A stretch of DNA of 64,000 nucleotides. Origin: Alphaproteobacteria bacterium (GTDB lineage Bacteria; Pseudomonadota; Alphaproteobacteria; Micropepsales; Micropepsaceae). Both the position numbers and the translations under genes were made by a program. The stretch spans positions 1-64,000 of the forward strand of contig CANJBZ010000001.1 of assembly GCA_947473475.1 (NCBI GenBank), written 5' to 3'. The notes below the pieces were generated by a model, which saw only the letters and a list, made by a program, of their open reading frames with translations, ran no database searches and was not told the DNA's origin. Shown piece after piece: positions 8,371 to 16,452 of the stretch; position 1 is the stretch's first letter; every line of letters begins with the position of its first letter.

Positions 8371-9657
8371 ATGCTTGTCGCCGAACAGAACGAATATGTG
8401 ACGCGGACCGGTCCCGGCACGCCGATGGGTCAGCTCTTTCGCAGCTATTGGATTCCGGCGCTGCTGGCCAGCGAACTTGCCGAACCGGATTGTCCGCCCG
8501 TGCGCGTGCATCTGCTGTCGGAAAAATTGATCGCCTTCCGCGACACGCAAGGCTGCCTCGGCCTGATCGACGAATTCTGCGCCCACCGCCGCATATCCTT
8601 GTGGTTCGGCCGCAACGAAGACAATGGGCTCCGCTGCCCGTATCACGGCTGGAAATTCGATGTGACGGGGCAATGCACGGAAATTCCGTCGGAAGCGGCG
8701 GGAAGCACACACTGCCAGCGCATCCGCATGACGAATTATCCGCTGGTCGAGAAGGGCGGCATCTTGTGGACCTATATGGGGCCGCCGGATCGCCAGCCGC
8801 CGCTGCCGGAATGGGACTTTACCAGCGTCCCGCCCGAGCATCGTTTCATCTCCAAGCGGTGGCAGGAATGCAATTGGCTGCAGGCGCTGGAAGGTGGCAT
8901 CGACTCCAGCCACGTGTCGTTCCTGCATCGCGGCGATCTGGAAGAAGATCCTGTTTTCAAAGGCGCCAAGGGCAATAAGTACAATATGGGCGATTTGATG
9001 CCGGTGTTCGACGTGGTCGAAAGCCCGGGCGGTCTTTACATCGGCGCGCGGCGCAACGCGGAAAACGGCAATTTCTATTGGCGCATCACGCAATGGGTGA
9101 TGCCGAGCTTCACCATGATTCCGCCGCGCGGCGATCATCCCGTCCATGGCCATTTCTGGATTCCGATGGACGATGAAAACTGCACGGCGTGGAGCTTCGA
9201 TTATCGCATCAAGACGCCGCTGGAGCCCGAACTGGTCGAGGCTATGAAAAACGGTGCGGGCATTCACGCGGTCGTCGATCCCAGAACCTTCAAGCCGCTG
9301 GCGAACAGGGCCAACGACTATCTGATGGATCGCGACGCGCAGAAGCGCGGCCGCACCTATGGCGGTATTTCCGGTTTCGCGATGCAGGACGCATCGATTC
9401 AGGAAAGCATGGGGCCCATCGTCGACCGCTCGAAGGAAAATCTGGTCGGCACCGATAAGGGTATCGTGATGGCGCGGCGGCGTTTGATGCGGTCGGCGAA
9501 AGCGTTGGTCGAGTCGGGCACTGTGCCGGCGGGTGTCGATCCGGCGCATCAGCGCGTGCGTTCGGCCGCTGTGTTGCTGCCGCCGGACAAGCCGTTTGCC
9601 GAAGCGGTCGGCGATGCGCTAGCGGGCAAACCCGGCGCGGAGCACGTCTCGGTTTAG
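8371..9657 (+). CDS. Rieske [2Fe-2S] aromatic ring-hydroxylating oxygenase, alpha subunit (phthalate-dioxygenase type)
   Basis: Terminal oxygenase that would hydroxylate or O-demethylate an aromatic acid with electrons from a reductase. Rieske cluster ligands are C70-x-H72 and C89-x2-H92. The mononuclear iron site is D178-x2-H181-x4-H186 inside ALEGGIDSSHVSFLH, a motif typical of the phthalate 4,5-dioxygenase branch. Its 428 residues fit that family. The AAGAGGG site at 8357-8363 supports the ATG at 8371. No flavin/ferredoxin reductase gene lies nearby, so the electron donor must be elsewhere. It is divergent from the IclR gene, with a palindromic operator just upstream, and convergent with the acyl-CoA ligase. 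The substrate is unknown; an aromatic carboxylate is my inference from the neighbours. Confidence 0.92.
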   Translation: MLVAEQNEYVTRTGPGTPMGQLFRSYWIPALLASELAEPDCPPVRVHLLSEKLIAFRDTQGCLGLIDEFCAHRRISLWFGRNEDNGLRCPYHGWKFDVTGQCTEIPSEAAGSTHCQRIRMTNYPLVEKGGILWTYMGPPDRQPPLPEWDFTSVPPEHRFISKRWQECNWLQALEGGIDSSHVSFLHRGDLEEDPVFKGAKGNKYNMGDLMPVFDVVESPGGLYIGARRNAENGNFYWRITQWVMPSFTMIPPRGDHPVHGHFWIPMDDENCTAWSFDYRIKTPLEPELVEAMKNGAGIHAVVDPRTFKPLANRANDYLMDRDAQKRGRTYGGISGFAMQDASIQESMGPIVDRSKENLVGTDKGIVMARRRLMRSAKALVESGTVPAGVDPAHQRVRSAAVLLPPDKPFAEAVGDALAGKPGAEHVSV

Positions 9658-11186
9658 GAAGGCCCTCCCCCTAGCCCCCTCCCGCGAGGGGGGGGGGGGA
9701 TTCTTAGGCGCGCTTCTGCGTCGCGTTTCAGCGCGGTTCGGTCAACTTTGTTCGTGGAGGAGAGCGGCATCTTCTCCACGAACCATACGAAGCGGGGATG
9801 CTGATAGGCCGGCGCGTGCTTTAGCGCATACTGCTTTACTGCGTCTTCGTTTAAGGGCGCGCCTTCCTTGGCGATCACGAACGCAACAGGCTTCTGCCCT
9901 TTGATGTCGTCTTCGATCGGCACCACTGTGGCCTGCACGATATCCGGGTGCCGCTCCAACATGCGCTCGACATCGCTCGGATAAATATTTTCGCCGCCGG
10001 AGACGAACATGTCGTCCACCCGGCCCACGAAAAAATGGAAGCCGTTATCGTCGCGCCGGAACACATCGCCGGTGCGATAAAATCCGTCGGCGGTAATGGG
10101 TGTCAGTATGTCGGGGCGGTTGTGGTAGCCGTTCATTACGGCGGGGCTTTTCATCTGCAGCGCGCCGTAATCGCCCTCGCGTCCGTCGCTATCGACAAGC
10201 CGCGTCTGCACGTCCGGGTGCGGATAGCCGACGGACAGTTCCGGCTGCCGCAAGCCCTTCGGATGCGGCCCGAAGACGACGGGCCCGCCTTCGGTCGTGC
10301 CGTAGGCATTGGTGATTGCCGCGCGCGGGATCGCCCCTTTCAACGACGCCATCAGGCTCTCGCTGACAGGGGCTGAGCCCATGCGCACGAAGTCAACGCT
10401 GGAAAGATCGGCATTGGCCATACGGTCCGCTTCGCGCAGCATCATGGCAATCATGGGCGGTACGGCGGTCAGCCATGTGCAGCGGTAACGCTCGGCTGCA
10501 TCGATATAAGATGCCGCGGTAAACTGCGGCAGCAATACCAAGGTCGCGTGTCCGGCGCAGACGAGCTGCGACACGGCCAATCCATTCATATGATAGAGCG
10601 GCGCCGCCACCAGGAAGCGATGGCGCGAAATATCCTGCGTCAGCCGCGCCTCGATGACCCACAAATGGCTCTGATGTGACAGCACAACGCCCTTGGGAAT
10701 TCCGGTCGAGCCCGACGTGTAAAGAAACATCGCCGGCTCGCGCGGCGCCGGTTGTACCGTGTCGAATGGGCCCGCATCCAAGAACGCGTCGAATTCTTCG
10801 CTGAAGGTAATCGCGGTGACGCCATTGGGCACATCGGCGCGGCGGACGGCATCGCAGAATACAAAATTCGCATCCGAATCCTTGATGATGAAATCGATAG
10901 TCTCGCGCGGGAATTTGAAATTCACCGGCACGGCAACCAAACCGGCGCGCATGATGCCGCAGACGGCCGCGAGATATTCGGCGCGATTGGCCGAGTGAAT
11001 CGCAACCCGGTCTCCCCGGGTAAGTCCGCGCTTCAGCAGAGCGCGCGCAACGCCGCGCGCCATGTCGTCGATCTGGCGATAGGTGAACGCGCGCGCGCCC
11101 GCTTCGCCGCCGAGATCGATAATCGCAACCTTATCGAGGTCGCGTTCGCGCGGGATCAGATCGCCGAGATTGATGAAGTCCGTCAT
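9654..11186 (-). CDS. AMP-dependent acyl-CoA synthetase/ligase
   Basis: Activates a carboxylic acid to its CoA thioester via an acyl-adenylate. The ANL-superfamily motifs are present: the phosphate loop TSGSTGIPKGVV, AYGTTEGGP, YRTGDVF, GRVDDMFVSGGENIYPSDVE, and the C-terminal lysine in SSTNKVDR. About 510 residues, normal for the family. I chose the ATG at 11186 (MTDFINLGDLIPR); the longer frame would start at a TTG. It is last in a minus-strand operon after the MDR dehydrogenase and thioesterase. The last dozen residues (PPPPRGRGLGGG) come from a palindromic element with a 12-base homopolymer, so the C-terminus is unlikely to be functional and may vary. Aryl- or short-chain acid specificity cannot be decided. 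Confidence 0.92.
   Translation of the reverse strand: MTDFINLGDLIPRERDLDKVAIIDLGGEAGARAFTYRQIDDMARGVARALLKRGLTRGDRVAIHSANRAEYLAAVCGIMRAGLVAVPVNFKFPRETIDFIIKDSDANFVFCDAVRRADVPNGVTAITFSEEFDAFLDAGPFDTVQPAPREPAMFLYTSGSTGIPKGVVLSHQSHLWVIEARLTQDISRHRFLVAAPLYHMNGLAVSQLVCAGHATLVLLPQFTAASYIDAAERYRCTWLTAVPPMIAMMLREADRMANADLSSVDFVRMGSAPVSESLMASLKGAIPRAAITNAYGTTEGGPVVFGPHPKGLRQPELSVGYPHPDVQTRLVDSDGREGDYGALQMKSPAVMNGYHNRPDILTPITADGFYRTGDVFRRDDNGFHFFVGRVDDMFVSGGENIYPSDVERMLERHPDIVQATVVPIEDDIKGQKPVAFVIAKEGAPLNEDAVKQYALKHAPAYQHPRFVWFVEKMPLSSTNKVDRTALKRDAEARLRIPPPPRGRGLGGGPS
9661..9700. repeat. GC-rich palindromic element (CCCTCCCGCGAGGG type) with a 12-G run
   Basis: CCCCCTCCCGCGAGGGGGGG-type palindrome lying over the 3' end of the acyl-CoA ligase gene and supplying its last codons. 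It contains a run of 12 G (9688-9699). Related copies are at 21810-21931 and, inside a gene, at 58139-58180. Confidence 0.75.
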
Positions 11187-11218
11187 TGGTTCATCCAACA
11201 GCTGAAGCGGATGGACCG

Positions 11219-11276
11219 CGCCCCCTCCGCCCGATTTTGCCGGGCGCCTCCCCGTAACAACGGGGGAGGAAACTAG
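11219..11276. repeat. GC-rich palindromic element (CCTCCCCCGTTGTTACGGGGGAGG type)
   Basis: The core CTCCCCGTAACAACGGGGGAG and flanking CCCCCTCC/GCCGGGCG segments match the family at 43640-43702, 44921-44981 and 45711-45800. It sits between the ligase and thioesterase genes and overlaps the thioesterase stop region. Confidence 0.75.
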
Positions 11277-11701
11277 CTTTTCGGCGGCGGAGGCGGAGCG
11301 GTGAAATAGGTGCCGCGGCCGCTGGCCAGCAGCTTGCCGCTTTCATCGTACACATACGCTTCGGCGGTTGAGAATTGCCCCCCGCCGCGCACAACGCGCC
11401 CCTTCACGATCAAATTCCCCGGCATTGCCGCGGCGTGATAATCCACGCGCATGTCGATGGTGGGAACGCCGCGCCCGGTGCGCTTCACCAGCGCCCAATC
11501 CGCCGCCAAATCCACCAGCGCCGCCAGGATGCCGCCATGGGTATAGCGGCGCTCCACATTGACCACCCATTCTTCGCGCCACGTGGCTTTCAGTTCGATG
11601 CCGTCATCGCTGACCGCAAGCACCTGCAGGCCCAGCCACTGATGAAACGGCGCGCGCGTGATAAGCGCCTGAACTTTTTCGACGGTGATGTCTTCGCTCA
11701 C
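11273..11701 (-). CDS. PaaI-type hotdog-fold thioesterase
   Basis: A small acyl-CoA thioesterase of the PaaI/4HBT superfamily, 142 residues. The signature THGGILAALVDLAADWAL (HGGxxxxLxD) marks the active-site helix; RVDYHAAAMPG and a C-terminal strand follow. It starts at GTG 11701, overlapping the stop of the upstream dehydrogenase by four bases (GTGA), so translation is probably coupled. Its role next to an acyl-CoA ligase is likely release or proofreading of an aromatic CoA ester; that is inference. The C-terminal PPPPPKS is low complexity and abuts a palindromic repeat. Confidence 0.88.
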   Translation of the reverse strand: MSEDITVEKVQALITRAPFHQWLGLQVLAVSDDGIELKATWREEWVVNVERRYTHGGILAALVDLAADWALVKRTGRGVPTIDMRVDYHAAAMPGNLIVKGRVVRGGGQFSTAEAYVYDESGKLLASGRGTYFTAPPPPPKS

Positions 11702-12702
11702 GGCGTCACCACGACTTTGCCGATGACTTTGCGATCCTGGATCAAACGCAGGCCTTCCGCCGCGCCTTCCAGGGGCACGACTTTGTCGATTGCCACCTTC
11801 ATTGTGCCTTCTTCGATCATCTGCATCAGTGCGATCAGGTTCTCGTCATAGAAGCTGTTCGAGCCGATGACCTGCAGCTCGAAGCTCCAGATATAACGCA
11901 GATCTTCCTTCGGATCGTAACCCGCGGTCGCGCCGCACACCAGCAGCTTGCCGCCACGCTTCAAACAGCGCAGCGAGGGCACCCAGGTGTCGCCGCCGGT
12001 GAAATTGATGACGACATCCACGCCGCCATCATAGGTGCGCCGCTGCGGCTTGCCGTATTTCTCTACGGCCCATTTGGACCAATCGGTCGTGCTGTAATCG
12101 ATGGTTTCGTCCGCGCCCATTTCTCGCAAGCGGGACATTTTCTCCTCGCTGGAGGCGCAAGCGATCACATGCGCGCCGAGCTGCTTGCACAGCGCCACGC
12201 AGCCCGTTCCGACACCGCCCGATGCGCCCAGCACGATCACTTTGTCACCGGCCTTGACCGTATTGTGCGTAATCAGCATGCGATGCGCCGTGCCATAGGC
12301 GACGGGCAGGGATGCCGCTTCCTCAAACGTCACGCGGTCCGGCATTTGGATGAGCTGATCGGCGGCGACCAGGCAGTATTCCTGCATGCCGCCATCCATC
12401 ATTTCGCCCATCAGGCCCTTTTTCTTGTGCAGCGGGTTGACGAGCACACGCTCGCCCACCTTCCAGCCATGGACGCCTGGGCCGAGCTCGTCGATTTCCC
12501 CCGCCATATCCAAGCCGATCACCACGGGCAGGGGCACCTTGATGCCCGGCATGCCCTTAACCGTAAACACGTCGTGGTAATTGAACGAGGATGCTCTGAC
12601 GCGGATCACCACGTGGCCTTCTATGGCCACCGGCTTGGGATGATCTTCGACGAGTTCCAGATTTTCGAGACCGCCGTGCTGGCGGAGGAGAAGGGCTCTC
12701 AT
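11698..12702 (-). CDS. MDR-family NAD(P)-dependent alcohol dehydrogenase / quinone oxidoreductase
   Basis: Medium-chain dehydrogenase/reductase with an N-terminal GroES-like domain (about residues 25-125) and a Rossmann domain with the nucleotide motif ASGGVGTGCVALCKQLGA. The usual catalytic zinc cysteine position reads SSFNYHD, and no four-cysteine structural zinc lobe is visible, so a zinc-free quinone-oxidoreductase-like enzyme is as likely as an alcohol dehydrogenase. It is first in a three-gene operon with thioesterase and ligase. I chose the ATG at 12702, preceded by GTGAGG; a GTG three codons upstream is possible. It is divergent from the UbiD gene at 12828 with about 125 bp between. 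Confidence 0.9.
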   Translation of the reverse strand: MRALLLRQHGGLENLELVEDHPKPVAIEGHVVIRVRASSFNYHDVFTVKGMPGIKVPLPVVIGLDMAGEIDELGPGVHGWKVGERVLVNPLHKKKGLMGEMMDGGMQEYCLVAADQLIQMPDRVTFEEAASLPVAYGTAHRMLITHNTVKAGDKVIVLGASGGVGTGCVALCKQLGAHVIACASSEEKMSRLREMGADETIDYSTTDWSKWAVEKYGKPQRRTYDGGVDVVINFTGGDTWVPSLRCLKRGGKLLVCGATAGYDPKEDLRYIWSFELQVIGSNSFYDENLIALMQMIEEGTMKVAIDKVVPLEGAAEGLRLIQDRKVIGKVVVTP

Positions 12703-12827
12703 GTGCCTCACTTGAAGTTTGTGCTGGAAACCTATCTAGCCCGGCAGCTTCGGATTGGCTAGGAAAAGACCGGATTTTGTATGTGGAATATGAGCGTGCC
12801 TCGTGGCGCGCCAGGGCGGAGAGAAAA

Positions 12828-14423
12828 ATGCAGGAAAATTTCAGGCAGTTCCTTGGACGGCTGCGGGACGTGGGCGAGTTGATCGACCTGCACCAGCCCG
12901 TGGATATCCGCCATATCGCGACCTTGGTCGATCAATCGGACAAGGCGCTGCTGTTCCACAATGTCATCGGCTACGACATGCCCGTGGTGTCGGGCATCAT
13001 CCGCTCGCGTGACCGCGCCATCATGTCCATGGGCGTGAAGACCTATGGCGAGATCGAAACCCTGCTGAAAAAGGGCATCGACAAACCAATCCCGCCGATC
13101 ATGGTGAACACCTCGCCCACGCGTGAGGTGACGATGGTGGGTGATGATGTGGACCTGTTCAAACTGCCCATTCCCATGTCGTCCATCTATGACGGCGGCC
13201 CGATGATTACCGCGGGCGTGGTGATCGCGCGCGATCCCGAGCTTGGGATGAACAGCGGCATCTACCGCTTCATCGTCAAGGAAAAGGGGCTGACCGGCAT
13301 CGATATCGTGACCCCGAACAACATGCGCATGTTCGCGGATCGTGCTTTCAAGGCCGGCCGGCCGCTGCCGATTTCCATCAGCATCGGCACGCATCCTCTG
13401 GAGATCATGGCGTCCGGCTATCGCGCCCCGCTGGGCGTGGATGAAATGCACATCGCCGGCGGTTTGCGCGGGGCGCCCATTGAGCTTGCGCCGTGTCAGA
13501 CGATCGACGTGCCGTATATCGCGGATGCGGAGATTGTGATCGAAGCGGAAATTCTCCCCACCGGCTGGACGTGGCCCGAAGGGCGCTTCGGCGAATTCAC
13601 CCGGTTGATGGGCGGGCTGCACTGGAACCCGCTGGTGAAGGTGAAGGCGATCTCGCATCGCAAGGACGCGATTTATTACTCGCTGCACATGCCCTGGGAA
13701 AACACCTGGCTTGCCGCGCCGACGCGTTATGCCGCCATTCGTCAGGCGCTGCGCACGGCGGGTGTGGCGGTGAAGGACATCAATGTCACGCTGGGCGGCT
13801 GCGCCTTCTGGCACGCGGTAATTTCGATCAAGAAACAGGCCGGCGAAGGCAAGAACGCGATTCTCGCGGCGTTGTCCGTGATGGATTTGAAGCATGTCGT
13901 GGTCGTGGACGACGACATCGATGTGTTCAATCCGATGGATGTGGAATGGGCCATCGCCACGCGCGTACAGGGCGACCGCGATATTCTCATCGTCACCAAT
14001 GCGCGCGGCAAGCCGCTCGATCCGAGCCTGCCGCCGACGCCGCCCGGCCAAGTGCCGACGACGGCAAAGGTCGGCATTGACGCGACAATCGGCGAAGGCA
14101 TTCCGAAGGAACGCTATGAGCGCATCGCCTATGCCTATGCGGACACGGCGAAGATCGCCGATTACGTGAAGGGCAAGACCGACACGTCGGGCAAAGCCGG
14201 CGGCGAGAGCACCGTGGATGCGCTGGCGGAGGAAATCTTCACCGCCATTCGCGAGAAGCCGATGTATTACACGGAAATCGCCGAGCGCTTTTCACGTTAC
14301 GATTTCCAGACCGTGGCGCGCGCGCTCGGCCATCTGCACACAACGGAACGCCTATGGCAGGACCCCGAAGGTCGCATGTGCGAACGCGGCTCCAAATTCG
14401 CCGCCAAACCACCGGGGAAATGA
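12828..14423 (+). CDS. UbiD-family decarboxylase (prenyl-FMN dependent)
   Basis: Non-oxidative (de)carboxylase of unsaturated or aromatic acids; the family uses prenylated FMN made by UbiX. About 531 residues from the ATG at 12828, preceded by GGAGAG; an upstream ATG at 12777 lacks such a site. Family features include MVNTSPTREVTMVGDDVDLFKLP near the N-terminus (shown in part), YRFIVKEKGLTGI, and the acidic catalytic-region motif WPEGRFGEFTR at about residue 250. The C-terminal part after about residue 430 is a longer tail than in classical UbiD. No UbiX homologue is in the window. Divergent neighbours (dehydrogenase, thioesterase, CoA ligase) suggest a dedicated aromatic or heteroaromatic acid pathway rather than ubiquinone synthesis. 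Confidence 0.92.
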   Translation: MQENFRQFLGRLRDVGELIDLHQPVDIRHIATLVDQSDKALLFHNVIGYDMPVVSGIIRSRDRAIMSMGVKTYGEIETLLKKGIDKPIPPIMVNTSPTREVTMVGDDVDLFKLPIPMSSIYDGGPMITAGVVIARDPELGMNSGIYRFIVKEKGLTGIDIVTPNNMRMFADRAFKAGRPLPISISIGTHPLEIMASGYRAPLGVDEMHIAGGLRGAPIELAPCQTIDVPYIADAEIVIEAEILPTGWTWPEGRFGEFTRLMGGLHWNPLVKVKAISHRKDAIYYSLHMPWENTWLAAPTRYAAIRQALRTAGVAVKDINVTLGGCAFWHAVISIKKQAGEGKNAILAALSVMDLKHVVVVDDDIDVFNPMDVEWAIATRVQGDRDILIVTNARGKPLDPSLPPTPPGQVPTTAKVGIDATIGEGIPKERYERIAYAYADTAKIADYVKGKTDTSGKAGGESTVDALAEEIFTAIREKPMYYTEIAERFSRYDFQTVARALGHLHTTERLWQDPEGRMCERGSKFAAKPPGK

Positions 14424-14427
14424 TTTT

Positions 14428-14591
14428 ACCCTCCCCTTGAGGGTCGTAGGGCGAAAAGAAAAAGGTCCAGTGGACCTTTTTCCGCCCGAAGCCCGAAATT
14501 GCGAGAGCAATTTCGGGGAGGGGATTGCCTCGGACGCGTATCCCCTCCCCGAAGCAGCTAGCGCCGCTTCGACCCTCAAGGGGAGGGTAGG
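14428..14591. repeat. Composite palindromic intergenic element (CCTCCCCTTGAGGG type)
   Basis: Outer arms ACCCTCCCCTTGAGGGTCG (from about 14429) and CGACCCTCAAGGGGAGGGT (to about 14589) are near-perfect reverse complements. Inside are GAAATTGCGAGAGCAATTTC and a CCAGTGG-centred hairpin. The same architecture recurs at 47456-47593 and 51457-51590. Confidence 0.88.
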
Positions 14592-14639
14592 AATCGCAAC
14601 TGATGAGGTTGTAGCTCGTTAAGGTAGCGAGGTATTCCA

Positions 14640-15074
14640 ATGACCGCCGCACGCCACATCGTTTGCCCTAACTGCGCCGCCACCAACCGCATTCCCGCGG
14701 AGAAGAACGCGTCGGCGGCGAAATGCGGAAAGTGCCACAAGCCGTTGTTCAGCGGTCATCCGGCCGCCGCCACCATCGCGACGTTCTCGAAGCAAATTCA
14801 GATCAACGACATTCCCGTGGTGGTCGACTTTTGGGCCGCATGGTGCGGGCCGTGCAAGGTGATGGCGCCGATCTTCGAGAAAGCCGCAGCCGAGTTCGAA
14901 CCGAACATGCGCTTCCTGAAAGTCGACTCCGACGCGGAACAATCCATCTCCGCGCAATTCGGGATCAGCAGCATCCCGACACTGATGATCTTCCGCAAAG
15001 GCACAATCGTCGCCCAACGCGCCGGCGCGATGGACTTAACGTCGCTCCGCAACTGGTTGCGCCACTACGTGTAG
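14640..15074 (+). CDS. trxC: Thioredoxin 2 (TrxC)
   Basis: Cytosolic disulfide reductase. An N-terminal zinc-ribbon with C9-x2-C12 and C29-x2-C32 distinguishes TrxC from TrxA; the thioredoxin domain follows with active site W68-C69-G-P-C72 and the cis-proline segment SSIPTLMIF. Its 144 residues equal the family norm. In other bacteria TrxC is linked to oxidative stress. It stands alone between two palindromic repeat blocks. Confidence 0.97.
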   Translation: MTAARHIVCPNCAATNRIPAEKNASAAKCGKCHKPLFSGHPAAATIATFSKQIQINDIPVVVDFWAAWCGPCKVMAPIFEKAAAEFEPNMRFLKVDSDAEQSISAQFGISSIPTLMIFRKGTIVAQRAGAMDLTSLRNWLRHYV

Positions 15075-15090
15075 AGCACGTTGCATGGTC

Positions 15091-15262
15091 CGTGCGTGCT
15101 TCGAGGCGTTGCTTCGCAACACACCTCAGCATGACGAGATTTTATGAGCGTCAGGGAAGGGGTTCCGGTTCTTCGCCCTTCGTGAAGTTTTCCATTCCCT
15201 CGTCATGCTGAGGAGCTCCCCTGGCCTTTAGCCAGGGGAGCCTCGAAGCACGCACCACGAGT
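15091..15262. repeat. Nested palindromic repeat (GTGCTTCGAGG / CCTCAGCATGACG type)
   Basis: Outer arms GTGCGTGCTTCGAGGC (15092-15107) and GCCTCGAAGCACGCAC (15240-15255) are perfect. Inner arms CCTCAGCATGACGAG (15124-15138) and CTCGTCATGCTGAGG (15199-15213) are also perfect, and a small CTCCCCTGGC/GCCAGGGGAG hairpin lies near the right end. A shorter copy is at 60690-60735. It lies between the convergent trxC and MBL-fold genes. Confidence 0.9.
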
Positions 15263-15269
15263 GCAGCTC

Positions 15270-16373
15270 TTATTTCGCGTAAGTCTTCGTGAAGCCGTTG
15301 CGCTGGTTGGTTACCGTGAAGCTGCCATCTTGTTTCGCCGATACTTTGAACCAGAAGGCCGGGCCGTTGTGTTGCGGCGGCTGCGGCGCGCCAGGTCCCG
15401 GCGCGGCGATCGGCTGAATAGGCAGCGTCGGCGTCGGATCGTCGAAGTTGTTGGCGATGAACATGCCGGGGCGCGTGTATTCCTGGCCCGACAGCAGCGA
15501 GAAATGCATCTGCCAAAGGTCTTCCAGACCCGGCGACGACGCCAGAACACGCATCGCGTCGGGCTGGCCGCCTTTGCGCGTACCGTTGTTCAGGATGGCG
15601 ACGCGCGGATGCATCGCATGTACCAGCACCGGCGAATTGGAAATGGGCTGGCCATGGTGCGAGACGATGAACAGATCGACCGTGCCGATACGATTGACGG
15701 GGCACTGCAGGTCGAATTCCTTGTTCCAGGTCAGATCGCCCAGATGCGCGACGCGGAATTTGCCGAATGTCACCACGCTGCTGACGGATTGCGCGTTCTC
15801 GGTGGGATCGGGATCTTGCGGCTTGAAGTCCGCGCAATACGAATTCTTCTGGCCCGCACCCGGCAAGGATGTCTTCTGCAACTGCCCGGCCGCGGCAACG
15901 ATACGCCAATCGAGGCCTGCGACCTGCAGCTTGTCGCCCGGCTTGGCGACGGTGTGCTTGCCCTTCCCGTAAAGCCCTGGATACGTCTTCGTTATGAAGT
16001 CGTCGACGACCGGTGTCGGCTGAACATTCGCCCCGTGGTCGATGAATTCCTTGATTGGAATTTGCGCCGCGACTTCGGCCATGCCCCCAAAGTGATCGCC
16101 GTGCCAATGCGTGGTGATCAGATGATCGATCTGTTTGACGCCGGCATCCCTAATGGCGGCCATGATACGTGCGGCATCACGTTTGGCGGCATCGGGCGCG
16201 ACATTGCCCGTATCCATCAGCACCGTCTCGCCGGACGGCGGTACGAACAGCGTCGCGTTCCCGCCTTCCACGTCGATGACATAAATATCCAGCGTTGTGC
16301 GCTGCTGTGCGACCGCCGGTATCGTAGCCGCGCCCAAAAGCGCCGCACTCAAAATCAATGCCGTCCGTTTCAT
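15270..16373 (-). CDS. Exported metallo-beta-lactamase-fold hydrolase
   Basis: A 367-residue ComEC/Rec2-like MBL-fold hydrolase. The start at ATG 16373 is supported by GGGAGG six bases upstream; it opens with a Sec signal peptide (MKRTALILSAALLGAATIPAVA, cut near AVAQ). The metal-binding motif is H89-W-H91-G-D93-H94 in TTHWHGDHFGG, and further ligand-type residues occur in AHLGDLTWN and IVSHHGQP. It is probably periplasmic. It is last in a minus-strand series running from 20872. The substrate is unknown; a phosphodiesterase or lactonase activity is possible. Confidence 0.88.
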   Translation of the reverse strand: MKRTALILSAALLGAATIPAVAQQRTTLDIYVIDVEGGNATLFVPPSGETVLMDTGNVAPDAAKRDAARIMAAIRDAGVKQIDHLITTHWHGDHFGGMAEVAAQIPIKEFIDHGANVQPTPVVDDFITKTYPGLYGKGKHTVAKPGDKLQVAGLDWRIVAAAGQLQKTSLPGAGQKNSYCADFKPQDPDPTENAQSVSSVVTFGKFRVAHLGDLTWNKEFDLQCPVNRIGTVDLFIVSHHGQPISNSPVLVHAMHPRVAILNNGTRKGGQPDAMRVLASSPGLEDLWQMHFSLLSGQEYTRPGMFIANNFDDPTPTLPIQPIAAPGPGAPQPPQHNGPAFWFKVSAKQDGSFTVTNQRNGFTKTYAK

Positions 16374-16452
16374 ATGTGCCCTCCCAATGCTGTTTCGGTA
16401 CTGGCGATAGTGCGTCAGTACACGCTCCCGTGAAAACGACGTTCGCGTGAAA

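Noticed and set aside
8347-9549. A 400-residue minus-strand frame over the Rieske oxygenase
   Set aside because: The plus strand has intact Rieske and iron-site motifs; the antisense product has none.
12759-14051. A 430-residue minus-strand frame over the first UbiD gene
   Set aside because: The plus strand matches UbiD throughout; antisense frame lacks any motif.
9654-14423. Naming the block as the HMF/furoate (Hmf) pathway
   Set aside because: CoA ligase, thioesterase and UbiD fit, but the 2-furoyl-CoA dehydrogenase subunits are not adjacent and a Rieske oxygenase is extra.
15151-16107. A 318-residue minus-strand frame partly over the MBL-fold gene
   Set aside because: It is Arg/Ala-rich and out of frame with the exported hydrolase, which has a signal peptide and HxHxDH motif.
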